From Staphylococcus equorum (GTDB lineage: Bacteria; Bacillota; Bacilli; Staphylococcales; Staphylococcaceae): 46,048 nucleotides of DNA. Location: positions 1 to 46,048 of the forward strand of contig NZ_JAMBPV010000015.1 of the NCBI RefSeq assembly GCF_029531845.1. Reading direction: 5' to 3'. Each line of letters starts with the position of its first letter. Position 1 is the first letter of the stretch. Shown here in pieces: positions 24,633 through 32,347 of the stretch. The position numbers and the translations under genes are program-made. Below the pieces are notes generated by a model. That model worked only from the letters and a program-made list of their open reading frames with translations, was not told the DNA's origin and did no database searches.

Positions 24633-24706
24633 GTATAATTGCACCTGTTGTTTCAGGATGCATAATTGCGGTTTTTACGTTTTGGCTAAACAACCGCAAT
24701 AAATAA
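24614..24706 (+). CDS. fst: Fst-family type I toxin peptide
   Basis: A 30-residue hydrophobic peptide starting at GTG 24614 behind GGAAGGAGG. It has the Fst/Ldr pattern: a short polar start, the IIAPVVSGCIIAVFTFWL membrane helix with the family-typical proline and glycine, and a polar NNRNK tail. Such peptides damage the membrane when translated and are held silent by an antisense RNA, so plasmid-free daughters die. The direct repeats, shared terminator and opposed promoter around it complete the locus. It is too small for ordinary gene finding. Confidence 0.88.
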   Translation: MELLFVSIIAPVVSGCIIAVFTFWLNNRNK

Positions 24707-24730
24707 TAAGGCGACATAGCCCACCAAAAA

Positions 24731-24764
24731 GAACCCCCAACCTATTCCAGTAGGTTGGGGGTTC
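24731..24764. terminator. Shared terminator of toxin mRNA and antisense RNA
   Basis: A 14-bp perfect stem (GAACCCCCAACCTA and its complement) with a TTCCAG loop lies between the converging transcripts and would serve both. Confidence 0.85.
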
Positions 24765-24790
24765 GGTGTTCCAATGGAACTACTTTTTGT
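24731..24790 (-). ncRNA. Antisense RNA (antitoxin) of the fst locus
   Basis: Leftward RNA of about 60 nt, from the promoter at 24827-24798 to the shared terminator. It contains the complement of the direct repeat at 24771-24792 and of the terminator loop, the two contact points known in the par locus of pAD1. The ends are estimated. Confidence 0.75.
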
Positions 24791-24792
24791 TA
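24771..24792 (-). repeat. Direct repeat DRb of the type I locus
   Basis: CCAATGGAACTACTTTTTGT plus two bases, identical except one base to the segment at 24611-24632. It gives the antisense RNA its complementarity to the toxin start. Confidence 0.8.
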
Positions 24793-24797
24793 ATCAC

Positions 24798-24827
24798 ATT
24801 ATAACATCATAGTGTGTGGGAATGCAA
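24798..24827 (-). promoter_or_regulatory. Promoter of the antisense RNA
   Basis: Minus-strand TTGCAT (24827-24822), an 18-bp spacer and TATAAT (24803-24798). The same arrangement survives at 27908-27937. Confidence 0.8.
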
Positions 24828-24837
24828 AGCAGTAATT

Positions 24838-25755
24838 TTATAATGACAATATATACATTAAAATAGGCAATGTTATGATGCATAATATCGAAGACATAAC
24901 GACATATTGCGAAGTTTCAGGCCCCTTGTCAGAATATATTGTTGCTAAGGATGTATTGGTCGCGCCCGCAGGCATACCTGCTGAAAGAACTATGACGCCT
25001 AAAATTAATTCATCTGCTATAAATGAATTTAAGATTATAAATACAAGACCAGGTATCACGATAAGGCGTACAAAACAAAAGAGATAGATGTTTTTAGAGA
25101 CTATAAATTTCTTGATATTGATTAATCCAAATAAAGCACCGGTAATAATCATAGATAAAGGTGCAGTCATATTGCCTAATTCATTTAGCGCAGTAGCTAA
25201 TGTTTTAGGCAGTGAAACGCCTAGTATTAGTAGTAGTATGCCTAGAAAAGAAGCTAAAAGGGCAGGACTTAATAATGATAAACCAACAGATTTAAAGTTA
25301 ACATCGTTTTTGTATAGTTTAACACCCAATGTAAATAAAAATAAATTTGATATTGTGTTATAAATAACTAGTATAAATAATCCTTTTCCACCATATATTG
25401 AACCTATAATAGGAATACCTATAAATAGTATGTTTGAGTACGTGCAACAGCCAATCCATACCTTTTTCAGTGCTAGTTCCATGTGCGTGAAGGAAACAAG
25501 CAACTTAGAAAGAAGAAAGGGAAAAGCTACTAAGAATAAGCTGATACAAATGATTGTAACAAAGAAATTTAAATTATAAGCAGCTATATTAACGTTAAAG
25601 CTAGTTAATATAGCTGCTGGTAATACAATATTAGTTAATAAATTCGATAAACTGCTCATATGGTTTTTATGAATCCAATTTTTTCTGCTACATAGAAAAC
25701 CAATGATGAGGAATATTAATAGTATTAAACATTGATCTATAACTGTAGTAATCAT
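24838..25755 (-). CDS. AEC-family transporter (auxin efflux carrier type)
   Basis: A 305-residue membrane protein with about ten helices arranged as two repeats of five. Visible features are NIVLPAAILTSFN near residues 42-54 in the first repeat and VLSAGMPAGATNTSLATIY near 260-278 in the second, the latter being the family's conserved crossover. Bacterial AEC proteins often carry malate, malonate or other carboxylates. It starts 18 bp after the stop of the aldehyde dehydrogenase, so they share an operon. That suggests export or uptake of a carboxylic acid such as lactate or glycolate made by the enzyme. Substrate is inference. Confidence 0.88.
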   Translation of the reverse strand: MITTVIDQCLILLIFLIIGFLCSRKNWIHKNHMSSLSNLLTNIVLPAAILTSFNVNIAAYNLNFFVTIICISLFLVAFPFLLSKLLVSFTHMELALKKVWIGCCTYSNILFIGIPIIGSIYGGKGLFILVIYNTISNLFLFTLGVKLYKNDVNFKSVGLSLLSPALLASFLGILLLILGVSLPKTLATALNELGNMTAPLSMIITGALFGLINIKKFIVSKNIYLFCFVRLIVIPGLVFIILNSFIADELILGVIVLSAGMPAGATNTSLATIYSDKGPETSQYVVMSSILCIITLPILMYILSL

Positions 25756-25773
25756 ACTAATGAATCCCCTAAC

Positions 25774-27198
25774 CTACTCATAACGAATATAGGTTACGGT
25801 TGTATTTAAATATTCTTCAAAACCATTTATACCATCTGCACCACCAAGTCCTGATTGACGCCATCCTGCATGATAACCAACAATAGCTTCTTCAGCTTCA
25901 CAGTTAACATAAACTTCGCCGAATTTTAGTCTTTCACTGGCTAACATCGCTTCTTTTAGATTTTCTGTAAATATATAAGAAGAAAGGCCATAATCAGAAT
26001 TATTTGCTTCATCTAATACTTCTTCAAAGTTTTCAAAACTTACGATTGGAAGTACAGGGCCAAAAATTTCTTCTTTCATAACTATAGAATTTTTGGAAAG
26101 GTTGGTTAAAATTGTTGGTTCATAGAAAAATCCTTTTCTATCTATGATGTGTCCACCTAATTCTATTGTGGCACCTTCAGCTACTGCAGTTTGTACTTTT
26201 TCGTTTATAGAGTCTAATTGTTTATGATTAATAATAGGACCCATTGTCGTATCTTTATCATAGGGATCTCCAGGTTGAACTTTATTCATTTTGTCTTTAA
26301 CGAGTGTTATAAATTCATCAAAGATATCTTTGGCTACATAGATACGTTCCGGACATGTACATACTTGGCCGCTGTTATTAATTCTTGCTTGTACAATATA
26401 ACTAGCTGCTTTTTCAATATCAGCATTTTTTGTAACAATCGCAGGCGCTTTACCACCAAGCTCTAAGTTAACTCCTTTTACATTATTTGCTGCGCTTGCC
26501 ATAACCGATTTACCTGCACCAGTACTTCCTGTAATAGAAACAAGATCGATTTTTTCACTCTGTGATAATAAGTTACCTACTTCAGATCCAGTTCCTGTTA
26601 TGATTTGGACTAATCCGTTAGGTATTGTTGTTTCTTGAATATATTCAGCAATTTTAAATGCACCAAATGGTGTCTCTTCACTTGGTTTAATAACAATAGA
26701 ACAACCTGTAACCAAAGCTGGAATTAATTTTCTTATTAGTACAAAAATAGGTGCATTCCAAGGAATGATACCAGCAGTCGTACCTACAGGTTTTTTAGTT
26801 AATATAATGGTCTCATTCTCCACTTCGCTTTGTAAAACTTCTCCGTTATTTTTTCTAGCTAAACTGCACATATAGTTAATATACTCAATAGATTTTTCTA
26901 TTTCACCTATGGCTGCATAGAGTGGCTTCCCTTGTTCTTCAACGTAAATTTCAGCTAAGTCATTCTTATTTTTTTCTAATTGCTCAGCTAATTCATGAAC
27001 AATTTTACCTCTTTTAACAATATTGACTTTTTCCCATTTTAATTGTGCCTCTTTAGCACCGTTGATTGCTTTTTTAGTATCATTTTCGTTTGCTAAAGTA
27101 ACTGTATTAATTATTTCTTCTGTAACTGGGTTAATAACTTCTAATTGATTTATAGAATCACTTTCTACAAATTGACCATTTATAAATAATTTATTCAT
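25774..27198 (-). CDS. Aldehyde dehydrogenase, lactaldehyde/glycolaldehyde (AldA) type
   Basis: A 474-residue NAD(P)-dependent aldehyde dehydrogenase. The cofactor and oxyanion residues include Asn148 (PWNAP), ITGSTGAGK (222-230), the general base Glu246 in LELGGK, and the catalytic Cys280 in GQVCTCPE. The C-terminal YHAGWRQSGLGGADG and EEYL are close to E. coli AldA, which oxidises lactaldehyde and glycolaldehyde. It is followed by an AEC carrier and divergent from an HxlR regulator, fitting an inducible aldehyde-detoxifying unit. AAGGAGG precedes the ATG. Confidence 0.92.
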   Translation of the reverse strand: MNKLFINGQFVESDSINQLEVINPVTEEIINTVTLANENDTKKAINGAKEAQLKWEKVNIVKRGKIVHELAEQLEKNKNDLAEIYVEEQGKPLYAAIGEIEKSIEYINYMCSLARKNNGEVLQSEVENETIILTKKPVGTTAGIIPWNAPIFVLIRKLIPALVTGCSIVIKPSEETPFGAFKIAEYIQETTIPNGLVQIITGTGSEVGNLLSQSEKIDLVSITGSTGAGKSVMASAANNVKGVNLELGGKAPAIVTKNADIEKAASYIVQARINNSGQVCTCPERIYVAKDIFDEFITLVKDKMNKVQPGDPYDKDTTMGPIINHKQLDSINEKVQTAVAEGATIELGGHIIDRKGFFYEPTILTNLSKNSIVMKEEIFGPVLPIVSFENFEEVLDEANNSDYGLSSYIFTENLKEAMLASERLKFGEVYVNCEAEEAIVGYHAGWRQSGLGGADGINGFEEYLNTTVTYIRYE

Positions 27199-27267
27199 AT
27201 AATGACCTCCTTTTGTTATAATATAGTCCTTACGTAATATTAAGTAAATACAGTGTTAAAAATGATG

Positions 27268-27287
27268 TACTGATTAATTTAACAGTA
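27268..27287. promoter_or_regulatory. Candidate HxlR operator
   Basis: TACTGATTAATTTAACAGTA is an imperfect inverted repeat (TACTG.TTA arms) in the 115 bp between aldA and the HxlR gene, 26 bp before the HxlR start. A related half-site ACAGTGTTA lies just upstream. Confidence 0.45.
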
Positions 27288-27312
27288 TTGATTATGAGGG
27301 GGATTGAATAAA

Positions 27313-27657
27313 TTGATAGAATTTAAAAATCAAAGTTTTAATTGTGAAAAGGAACTTGCATTAAATATTATTGGCGGAAAGTGGAAACTTATGATTATAT
27401 GGGAGTTATTACGAGAAGAACCATTACGCTTAAATCAAATTGAAAAAGCTATTCCTAGTGCACACCAACGTGTATTAATTAATCAACTAAAAGAATTGGA
27501 AAAAGATGGACTTGTTACACGCAAAATTTATCCAGTTATGCCGCCAAAAGTAGATTATAAACTAACTGAATTAGGAAGATCTTTACAACCATTAGTAGAA
27601 GAATTATATAAATGGGGGATTTATTTATACAATTATGAGGAAAAAGAAACACAATGA
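27313..27657 (+). CDS. HxlR-family transcriptional regulator
   Basis: A 114-residue winged-helix protein: NCEKELALNIIGGKWKLMIIWELL, LRLNQIEKAIPSAHQRVLINQLKELEKDGLV and KVDYKLTELGRSL are the HxlR/DUF24 landmarks. One cysteine near residue 10 sits where many HxlR regulators (YodB, HypR) have their thiol sensor, so aldehyde or quinone sensing by this residue is plausible. The start is uncertain: TTG 27304 is only one base from AGGGGG, whereas TTG 27313 has good spacing. It is divergent from aldA and probably controls it. Confidence 0.88.
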   Translation: MIEFKNQSFNCEKELALNIIGGKWKLMIIWELLREEPLRLNQIEKAIPSAHQRVLINQLKELEKDGLVTRKIYPVMPPKVDYKLTELGRSLQPLVEELYKWGIYLYNYEEKETQ

Positions 27658-27739
27658 AAAGATATGAATATAAGAACAAGTGTAATTCGAAATATAACAT
27701 TTCAAATGTACTTATTGACTGATTAAACTAAAATATAAA

Positions 27740-27940
27740 ATGACAAATATCTTTTATACATCATGACCGTAGTCGTCAGTGGTTGTATCGTTCTACTATT
27801 TTTAATGTATTAGTATAAGTGAGCAGCAATCATAACTGCACTTAAAAACCCCTCGATACAAGTAATGTCAAGGGGGGGCGCATAAAGTATATAATTTTGT
27901 TGGTTTTGTTATAACATCATGAATGATAGAAATGCAAAAT
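27740..27940 (+). pseudogene. Decayed Fst-type toxin/antisense locus
   Basis: A broken copy of the locus at 24555-24827. The frame from ATG 27740 gives MTNIFY and then fails by a frameshift. The next frame, from ATG 27763 to TAG 27813, gives VVVSGCIVLLF, matching VVSGCIIAVF of the intact toxin. A G-rich hairpin follows (CCCCTCGA with TCAAGGGG, 27848-27876). The minus-strand antisense promoter is preserved: TTGCAT (27937-27932), 18-bp spacer, TATAAC (27913-27908). No ribosome binding site remains before either ATG. Confidence 0.7.
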
Positions 27941-27984
27941 CATTAAATTAATAGCAATTTTATCATTTAAGTGCGTGACACTAA

Positions 27985-28662
27985 TTAGGAAATATCAGAC
28001 TGTTTAAAACCTTGCGGGAATATTTCTTCAAATTGCTCTTTTTTATTGTATAAATTATACCAAGTATCTGCAATAGAATCTGGATCACCGATTGTTCCAG
28101 ATTCTATCACTGCACCTATTGAAAGATGTCTGATAAATATATTTTTTTCCTCCATTTCATTGTAGAGGTTTTCAGCATAATTACGAAGACCAGCTCCTAT
28201 AATTCCAGCATCTCCAGCCAAAGGTAAAGGAAACATTGTAGATACCCCTGTTGTAAATAAGATTGCTCCACTTCCTTTATTAATCATATCTGGCAACACC
28301 TCGTTAACTAACTGAATTGATGGAAACAGATAAGTTTTCAACATTTCTGATACGCTTTGTGGCGTAGTTTCTAATATATTTGTAAATTTACCTTCTTTTG
28401 CATAAGGACTAAATTCTATTACATCAATCGAACCAAACTCATATTTAATTGTTTGAATAGATTCTTTTAATGATTCTAAGTCTGTGATATCTGCTACAAA
28501 AGTCCTCGACTCGATATTTAAGTTACTAAGCTCTTCTTGAATAGTTTTTAATTTTTCAGTATTTCGAGATATAGCTGCTACTTTAAACCCTTCATCACCA
28601 AATTTCTTAGCTAGGGATAATCCTAATCCAGTACCTGCGCCTACAATAGCAATTGTTTTCAT
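27985..28662 (-). CDS. SDR-like protein lacking the catalytic tyrosine
   Basis: A 225-residue short-chain-dehydrogenase fold. GAGTGLG (8-14) binds the cofactor and SRNTEKL suggests NADP(H). DITDLESL is the usual adenine-contact region. The typical NNAG is replaced by EFSPYA, and where YxxxK is expected the sequence is AGDAGIIGAGLRNYAENL, with no YxxxK. It may be a sensor, a cofactor-binding protein or a reductase with another mechanism. It is divergent from a TetR regulator whose paired operators lie between the two starts. The start has AGGAGC upstream. Confidence 0.82.
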   Translation of the reverse strand: MKTIAIVGAGTGLGLSLAKKFGDEGFKVAAISRNTEKLKTIQEELSNLNIESRTFVADITDLESLKESIQTIKYEFGSIDVIEFSPYAKEGKFTNILETTPQSVSEMLKTYLFPSIQLVNEVLPDMINKGSGAILFTTGVSTMFPLPLAGDAGIIGAGLRNYAENLYNEMEEKNIFIRHLSIGAVIESGTIGDPDSIADTWYNLYNKKEQFEEIFPQGFKQSDIS

Positions 28663-28691
28663 TTTAAGTAGCTCCTTGTCTATGATATATT

Positions 28692-28712
28692 AAAGCAACT
28701 CTATGTTGCTTT
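28692..28712. promoter_or_regulatory. TetR operator site 1
   Basis: AAAGCAAC and GTTGCTTT, perfect complements, flank TCTAT. Sited 30 bp upstream of the SDR-like gene; the GCAAC core recurs in site 2. Confidence 0.65.
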
Positions 28713-28766
28713 AATTAAAATATACAGCCAATAAAATAATATAACAATCAACAAACTATGGTTAAA

Positions 28767-28782
28767 TGTTGCTGTAGCAACA
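28767..28782. promoter_or_regulatory. TetR operator site 2
   Basis: TGTTGCTGTAGCAACA is a perfect 6-bp inverted repeat around TGTA, 34 bp before the TetR start. It shares the GTTGC/GCAAC half-sites with site 1, the pattern of a self-regulating TetR protein. Confidence 0.65.
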
Positions 28783-28815
28783 AGAAGATTAAATTGTTTA
28801 ATGGAGAAGATATAA

Positions 28816-29370
28816 ATGGCAGAAAAAGTAAAAGATTTAAGAACGACACATACGAAACAATCATTAATTAATGGTTTTTTTAGTTTAGTTAATAAAAAAG
28901 ATTTTGAGAAAATCACAATAGCAGATATAACAAAAGTAGCTCGAGTAAACAGAGCTACTTTTTATGCGCACTTTAAAGATAAATATGACCTAATAGACTA
29001 TATCATGGAAGACTTTGCTACAGTTTCTATTGAAAATTATGTTTCAAACGCTATGATATTTAACCAAGAAAGTATAAGTAAACTTATTTTAGCAGTTCAT
29101 AATTTTTATCAAGAACCTAATGTTGAATGTCGAAGTAGCTACGCTTTGCTAGTCTTACCTCAAATGAAAGAAAAAATATTAAAAGAATTGAACATTGTTT
29201 TATCAGACAGTCTGAAAGACGTTTATGGAGATAGTGAAAAAGGAATATTTGTTCCTATTTTTGCACAAATGATTCACGAGGGTGCATTACAGTTAACTTG
29301 TAGTAATAACACAAAGGCAAAGGAAGAATTATCTAGGAAAATTGCATTATTCATAATTGAAAGAATTTAA
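28816..29370 (+). CDS. TetR/AcrR-family regulator
   Basis: A 184-residue TetR-family repressor. The N-terminal helix-turn-helix spans residues 10-55 (TKQSLINGFFSLVNKKDFEKITIADITKVARVNRATFYAHFKDKYDL in sequence terms, here split by motif: ITIADITKVARVNRATFYAHF). The C-terminal helical domain, with a cysteine near 111, binds the inducer. It belongs to the DhaS/YxbF-like branch with the short C-terminal domain. It is divergent from the SDR-like gene; the twin palindromes between them should be its targets. Confidence 0.88.
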   Translation: MAEKVKDLRTTHTKQSLINGFFSLVNKKDFEKITIADITKVARVNRATFYAHFKDKYDLIDYIMEDFATVSIENYVSNAMIFNQESISKLILAVHNFYQEPNVECRSSYALLVLPQMKEKILKELNIVLSDSLKDVYGDSEKGIFVPIFAQMIHEGALQLTCSNNTKAKEELSRKIALFIIERI

Positions 29371-29613
29371 GCTTATATTATGTAACCTTAATTGCATATA
29401 TAAGGTGCATCCTTAACACATAGCATACAAATAACTATAATGTAGTAATGATTTTATATCATCTATCTGAACGGAGAACATTTATGGGGGGAGTATCTTT
29501 AGCAATACCATTAAAGTACTTTTTAGAACTCCGTTGAAAGATTACTTTATTTGAAAATAGATTGTCACTAGAACGTGCTTTGAATTTAGAATAAATAATA
29601 CAAAAACCAAAAT

Positions 29614-30435
29614 TTATGAAACCAAATTTTTGATTACTTCATTAAGATTTGTATCAATATACTTATCTTTATGTATGACTAAATAGAAATAACGTTTGAT
29701 GCCTAAGCTTATCACTTCTAGTTTGTCTAAATCATAAGGCGTTAATGTAGATTTAGAGACTATAGAAAAGCCGTTATCGGCATGGACCATATTTTTAATT
29801 AGATTTGTATTATTAATTTCTACTAAATAAGGTGATGAATTAATTTGTGATAATGCGTTTTCTTGGTAAACTCGTGTACCTGATCCACGTTCTCTGATAA
29901 AGCATATTGATTTATTTGGAGTTGATGATTTTTTACGAACTAACACTATTTCATCTTGAGCAATACGTCTACTGTATATGATATTGCTTTGAACCTCTTT
30001 TTCGATTATACCTAAATCGATAATGTTATTCTTAATATGTTGTAATACTGTGTCAGAATTATTTAAATGCACATGAATATATAATTCAGGGTATTTTTTA
30101 GCTAAGTCAGTAAGGTGTTGTGACAATCGATATTCACCGTATGTATAACTACTCCCCACCCTTAGATCTCCAGAAATCTTATCAGGCTGCATTTTCAAAT
30201 CGTGTCTTAAGGTTTGTTCTAAATGCTCACGCTGTAAAGCGTATTGAAATAGTTTCTCCCCATCACTCGTTAAAGACATTTGAGAATGTCTGAATTCGAA
30301 AACTTTTACATCATATTCCAATTCTAATCGCTTAATATCACGACTTATTGACGGCTGTGAAGTGTATAAATTTTCTGCAGCTTTAGTAAAGCTTTTCATT
30401 TTAACTACTTCAGTTAGAACTTTTAATGGATCCAT
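29614..30435 (-). CDS. LysR-family regulator (CysL/YwfK-like)
   Basis: A 273-residue LysR regulator. The helix-turn-helix is at about 13-45 (FTKAAENLYTSQPSISRDIKRLE). The remainder is the type 2 periplasmic-binding effector domain (DLRVGSSYTYGEYRLSQHL, NIIDLGIIEKEV, IVSKSTLTPYDL). It is somewhat shorter than the usual 290-300. It is divergent from a YeiH transporter, a pairing also seen chromosomally in other Firmicutes and in E. coli (YeiE/YeiH). CysL-type proteins answer to sulfur compounds such as O-acetylserine or sulfite, so a sulfur role is reasonable but inferred. Confidence 0.88.
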   Translation of the reverse strand: MDPLKVLTEVVKMKSFTKAAENLYTSQPSISRDIKRLELEYDVKVFEFRHSQMSLTSDGEKLFQYALQREHLEQTLRHDLKMQPDKISGDLRVGSSYTYGEYRLSQHLTDLAKKYPELYIHVHLNNSDTVLQHIKNNIIDLGIIEKEVQSNIIYSRRIAQDEIVLVRKKSSTPNKSICFIRERGSGTRVYQENALSQINSSPYLVEINNTNLIKNMVHADNGFSIVSKSTLTPYDLDKLEVISLGIKRYFYLVIHKDKYIDTNLNEVIKNLVS

Positions 30436-30561
30436 TAACTAGGCCTCCTGACATTTGAGTTACCTCTATTATATCAAATTTGTTATGAGTTATATACTTA
30501 ATATTTATTTCAAGTTATAGTTTTGCGATGCTAAACTTTTGATAAAAGGAGGAGTTAAAAA

Positions 30562-31557
30562 GTGAAGCCCTTAAAAAGTAAAGCATTTGTTTATGGTTTA
30601 TTATTCACATTTATCGTTGCTGTCATAAGTTTATTAGGCTCAAAGTTACCATTTTTAGATAAGGTAGGTGCTTTAACAATTGCTATACTGATTGCGATTC
30701 TATATAGACATTTTAAGGGTTATCCTGAAGCATATCGTTCTGGTATCGCCTTTTCATCTAAACGTTTACTGAAATTAGCTATTATATTATATGGAGTAAA
30801 GTTAAATATTTATGATGTGATTGGAAAAGGTAGTGGTTTGTTATTAATCGATATTGGAGTCATCCTTTTTAGTATCGGATTAATGTTGTTACTAAATAAA
30901 TACATTAAAGGAGATAAACACCTCACTCTATTATTAGGTATTGGCACTGGGGTATGTGGCGCGGCTGCTATTGCAGCAATATCTCCAATATTAAAATCTA
31001 GAGAAAAAGATTCTGCGATTAGTATCGGGATTGTCGCACTTATTGGCACTATATTTTCACTTGCATATACTGTGATATATTCTATTTTTACAATATCTCC
31101 TGAAGTATTTGGGGTCTGGTCAGGCACAAGTTTACATGAAATTGCACATGTAATTCTTGCTGCGGATTTCTCAGGTCAAGCAGCTTTGAGTGTTGGATTG
31201 TTAGGAAAACTGGGACGTGTGTTTTTATTAATACCTCTGAGTATTATTTTAATTCTAATTATGAGAATAAAATCGCATAGCGAGACCGAAAAAAAACGTA
31301 TTGATGTACCTTACTTTTTACTTGGTTTTGTCATAATGGCACTGTTCCATACTTATGTGCCATTGCCACACATGGTTATGCAAATTATCGATAATGTCAC
31401 GACTATATGCTTATTGATGGCAATGGTTGCATTAGGGTTAAATGTTTCCTTTAAAGACTTAAAAGATCGTGTTTTCAAACCATTAATAGTTGTCATTATT
31501 GTATCTTTTTGTTTATCAACTGTAACATTTATCGTTGCGAAGTGCTTTTATGGTTAG
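30562..31557 (+). CDS. YeiH/UPF0324-family putative sulfate exporter
   Basis: A 331-residue membrane protein with about ten helices. Landmarks are LAIILYGVKLNIYDV near 74-88, LLLGIGTGVCGAAAIAAISP near 122-141, WSGTSLHEIAHVILAA near 188-203 and MAMVALGLNVSFKDL near 290-304, all characteristic of YeiH/UPF0324. Members are annotated as sulfate or sulfite/taurine-breakdown exporters. Translation begins with GTG 30562 after AAAGGAGG. The divergent LysR gene is its probable regulator. Confidence 0.9.
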   Translation: MKPLKSKAFVYGLLFTFIVAVISLLGSKLPFLDKVGALTIAILIAILYRHFKGYPEAYRSGIAFSSKRLLKLAIILYGVKLNIYDVIGKGSGLLLIDIGVILFSIGLMLLLNKYIKGDKHLTLLLGIGTGVCGAAAIAAISPILKSREKDSAISIGIVALIGTIFSLAYTVIYSIFTISPEVFGVWSGTSLHEIAHVILAADFSGQAALSVGLLGKLGRVFLLIPLSIILILIMRIKSHSETEKKRIDVPYFLLGFVIMALFHTYVPLPHMVMQIIDNVTTICLLMAMVALGLNVSFKDLKDRVFKPLIVVIIVSFCLSTVTFIVAKCFYG

Positions 31558-31619
31558 ATTATAAGTATACTAAAAAAATTGATATAAACATCTATATAAA
31601 GTTGAAAAAAGTCTTTAGT

Positions 31620-31666
31620 AATTCAATTTCTCAAATCTTTGGATGTAGGTTTTGAGGGATTGAATT
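31620..31666. terminator. Weak hairpin after the yeiH-like gene
   Basis: AATTCAATTTCTCAAA can pair with TTTGAGGGATTGAATT through two G-U pairs. No clear T run follows, so termination is doubtful, but the position 62 bp after the stop suits it. Confidence 0.4.
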
Positions 31667-31730
31667 ATGAATATAATGTTTTTCATTTATCTTATTTATG
31701 TGAGTTAGGATGAAAAGTTCTTTATCAATA

Positions 31731-32183
31731 TTAAAATCCTTGGTGTTGTTTATATCTAAATATTAACTCCCCATTTAAATCATCTATAAATGTATAATGA
31801 AACCCTAACTCTTCATATAATGTCCGTGCAATATCATTCTCCTTAACAATACTTAAATATATTATTTTTATATTATATTTATTTAAAACTAAATTTATCA
31901 ATAACTTCATAGCTGCTCGACCAAATCCTTTACGTTGATGTTGTTCATCAATAAGAATTCGATCAATCCACGTCTCTTTATTTTCCCCAAAGCAACCATA
32001 CATCGCAAATCCAACGACATAATCATCTTTATAAATTGCTACTGGATGCCACTGTGAAGATTTCTTAGCTTCCTTTAAACAATCTGTTATTGTTTCTATA
32101 AAATTAACTTGTTTCTTGGCTATTTTTAAATTTTTAACTTCATTTATATTAAATGCGTCAATACTTTCTATATAAATACTCAT
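31731..32183 (-). CDS. GNAT acetyltransferase, spermine/spermidine (BltD) type
   Basis: A 150-residue GNAT enzyme. The acetyl-CoA loop is QRKGFGRAAM (about 91-100), preceded by WIDRILIDE, and followed by YLSIVKENDIARTLYEELGF. The start SIYIESIDAFNINEV and WHPVAIYKDDYVVGFAMYGCF match the BltD/PaiA-like spermidine and spermine N-acetyltransferases. It would detoxify polyamines, which many staphylococci need against host polyamines. AAGGAGG precedes the ATG. It is divergent from the MarR regulator of the next operon. Confidence 0.85.
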   Translation of the reverse strand: MSIYIESIDAFNINEVKNLKIAKKQVNFIETITDCLKEAKKSSQWHPVAIYKDDYVVGFAMYGCFGENKETWIDRILIDEQHQRKGFGRAAMKLLINLVLNKYNIKIIYLSIVKENDIARTLYEELGFHYTFIDDLNGELIFRYKQHQGF

Positions 32184-32287
32184 AATTCCTCCTTAGATAC
32201 TCCCTGGCACTTATTATATTTTTGTGTTTCTTTTTAGCATGATTTCAATTTATAAATATTACAAAATTAGTATACCGTTAAATATTT

Positions 32288-32310
32288 TACCAGGAAGACA
32301 TTTACTGGTA
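32288..32310. promoter_or_regulatory. Candidate MarR operator
   Basis: TACCAG and CTGGTA are separated by 11 bp, 38 bp before the MarR start and in the divergent promoter region. A second CCGTTAAAT-like half-site is nearby. Spacing fits two DNA turns. Confidence 0.4.
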
Positions 32311-32347
32311 TATTAACATCATAATAATTTTTGGGAAAGGAGCAATT

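Noticed and set aside
24499..24717. A 72-codon minus-strand frame over the toxin gene
   Set aside because: It is the complement of the toxin and its leader, has no binding site, and the type I toxin explains the DNA better.
29484..29537. A 17-codon frame (MGGVSLAIPLKYFLELR) enclosed by the inverted repeat AACGGAG/CTCCGTT
   Set aside because: No clear ribosome binding site, no promoter or family resemblance to Fst toxins; the 7-bp repeat at this distance can arise by chance.
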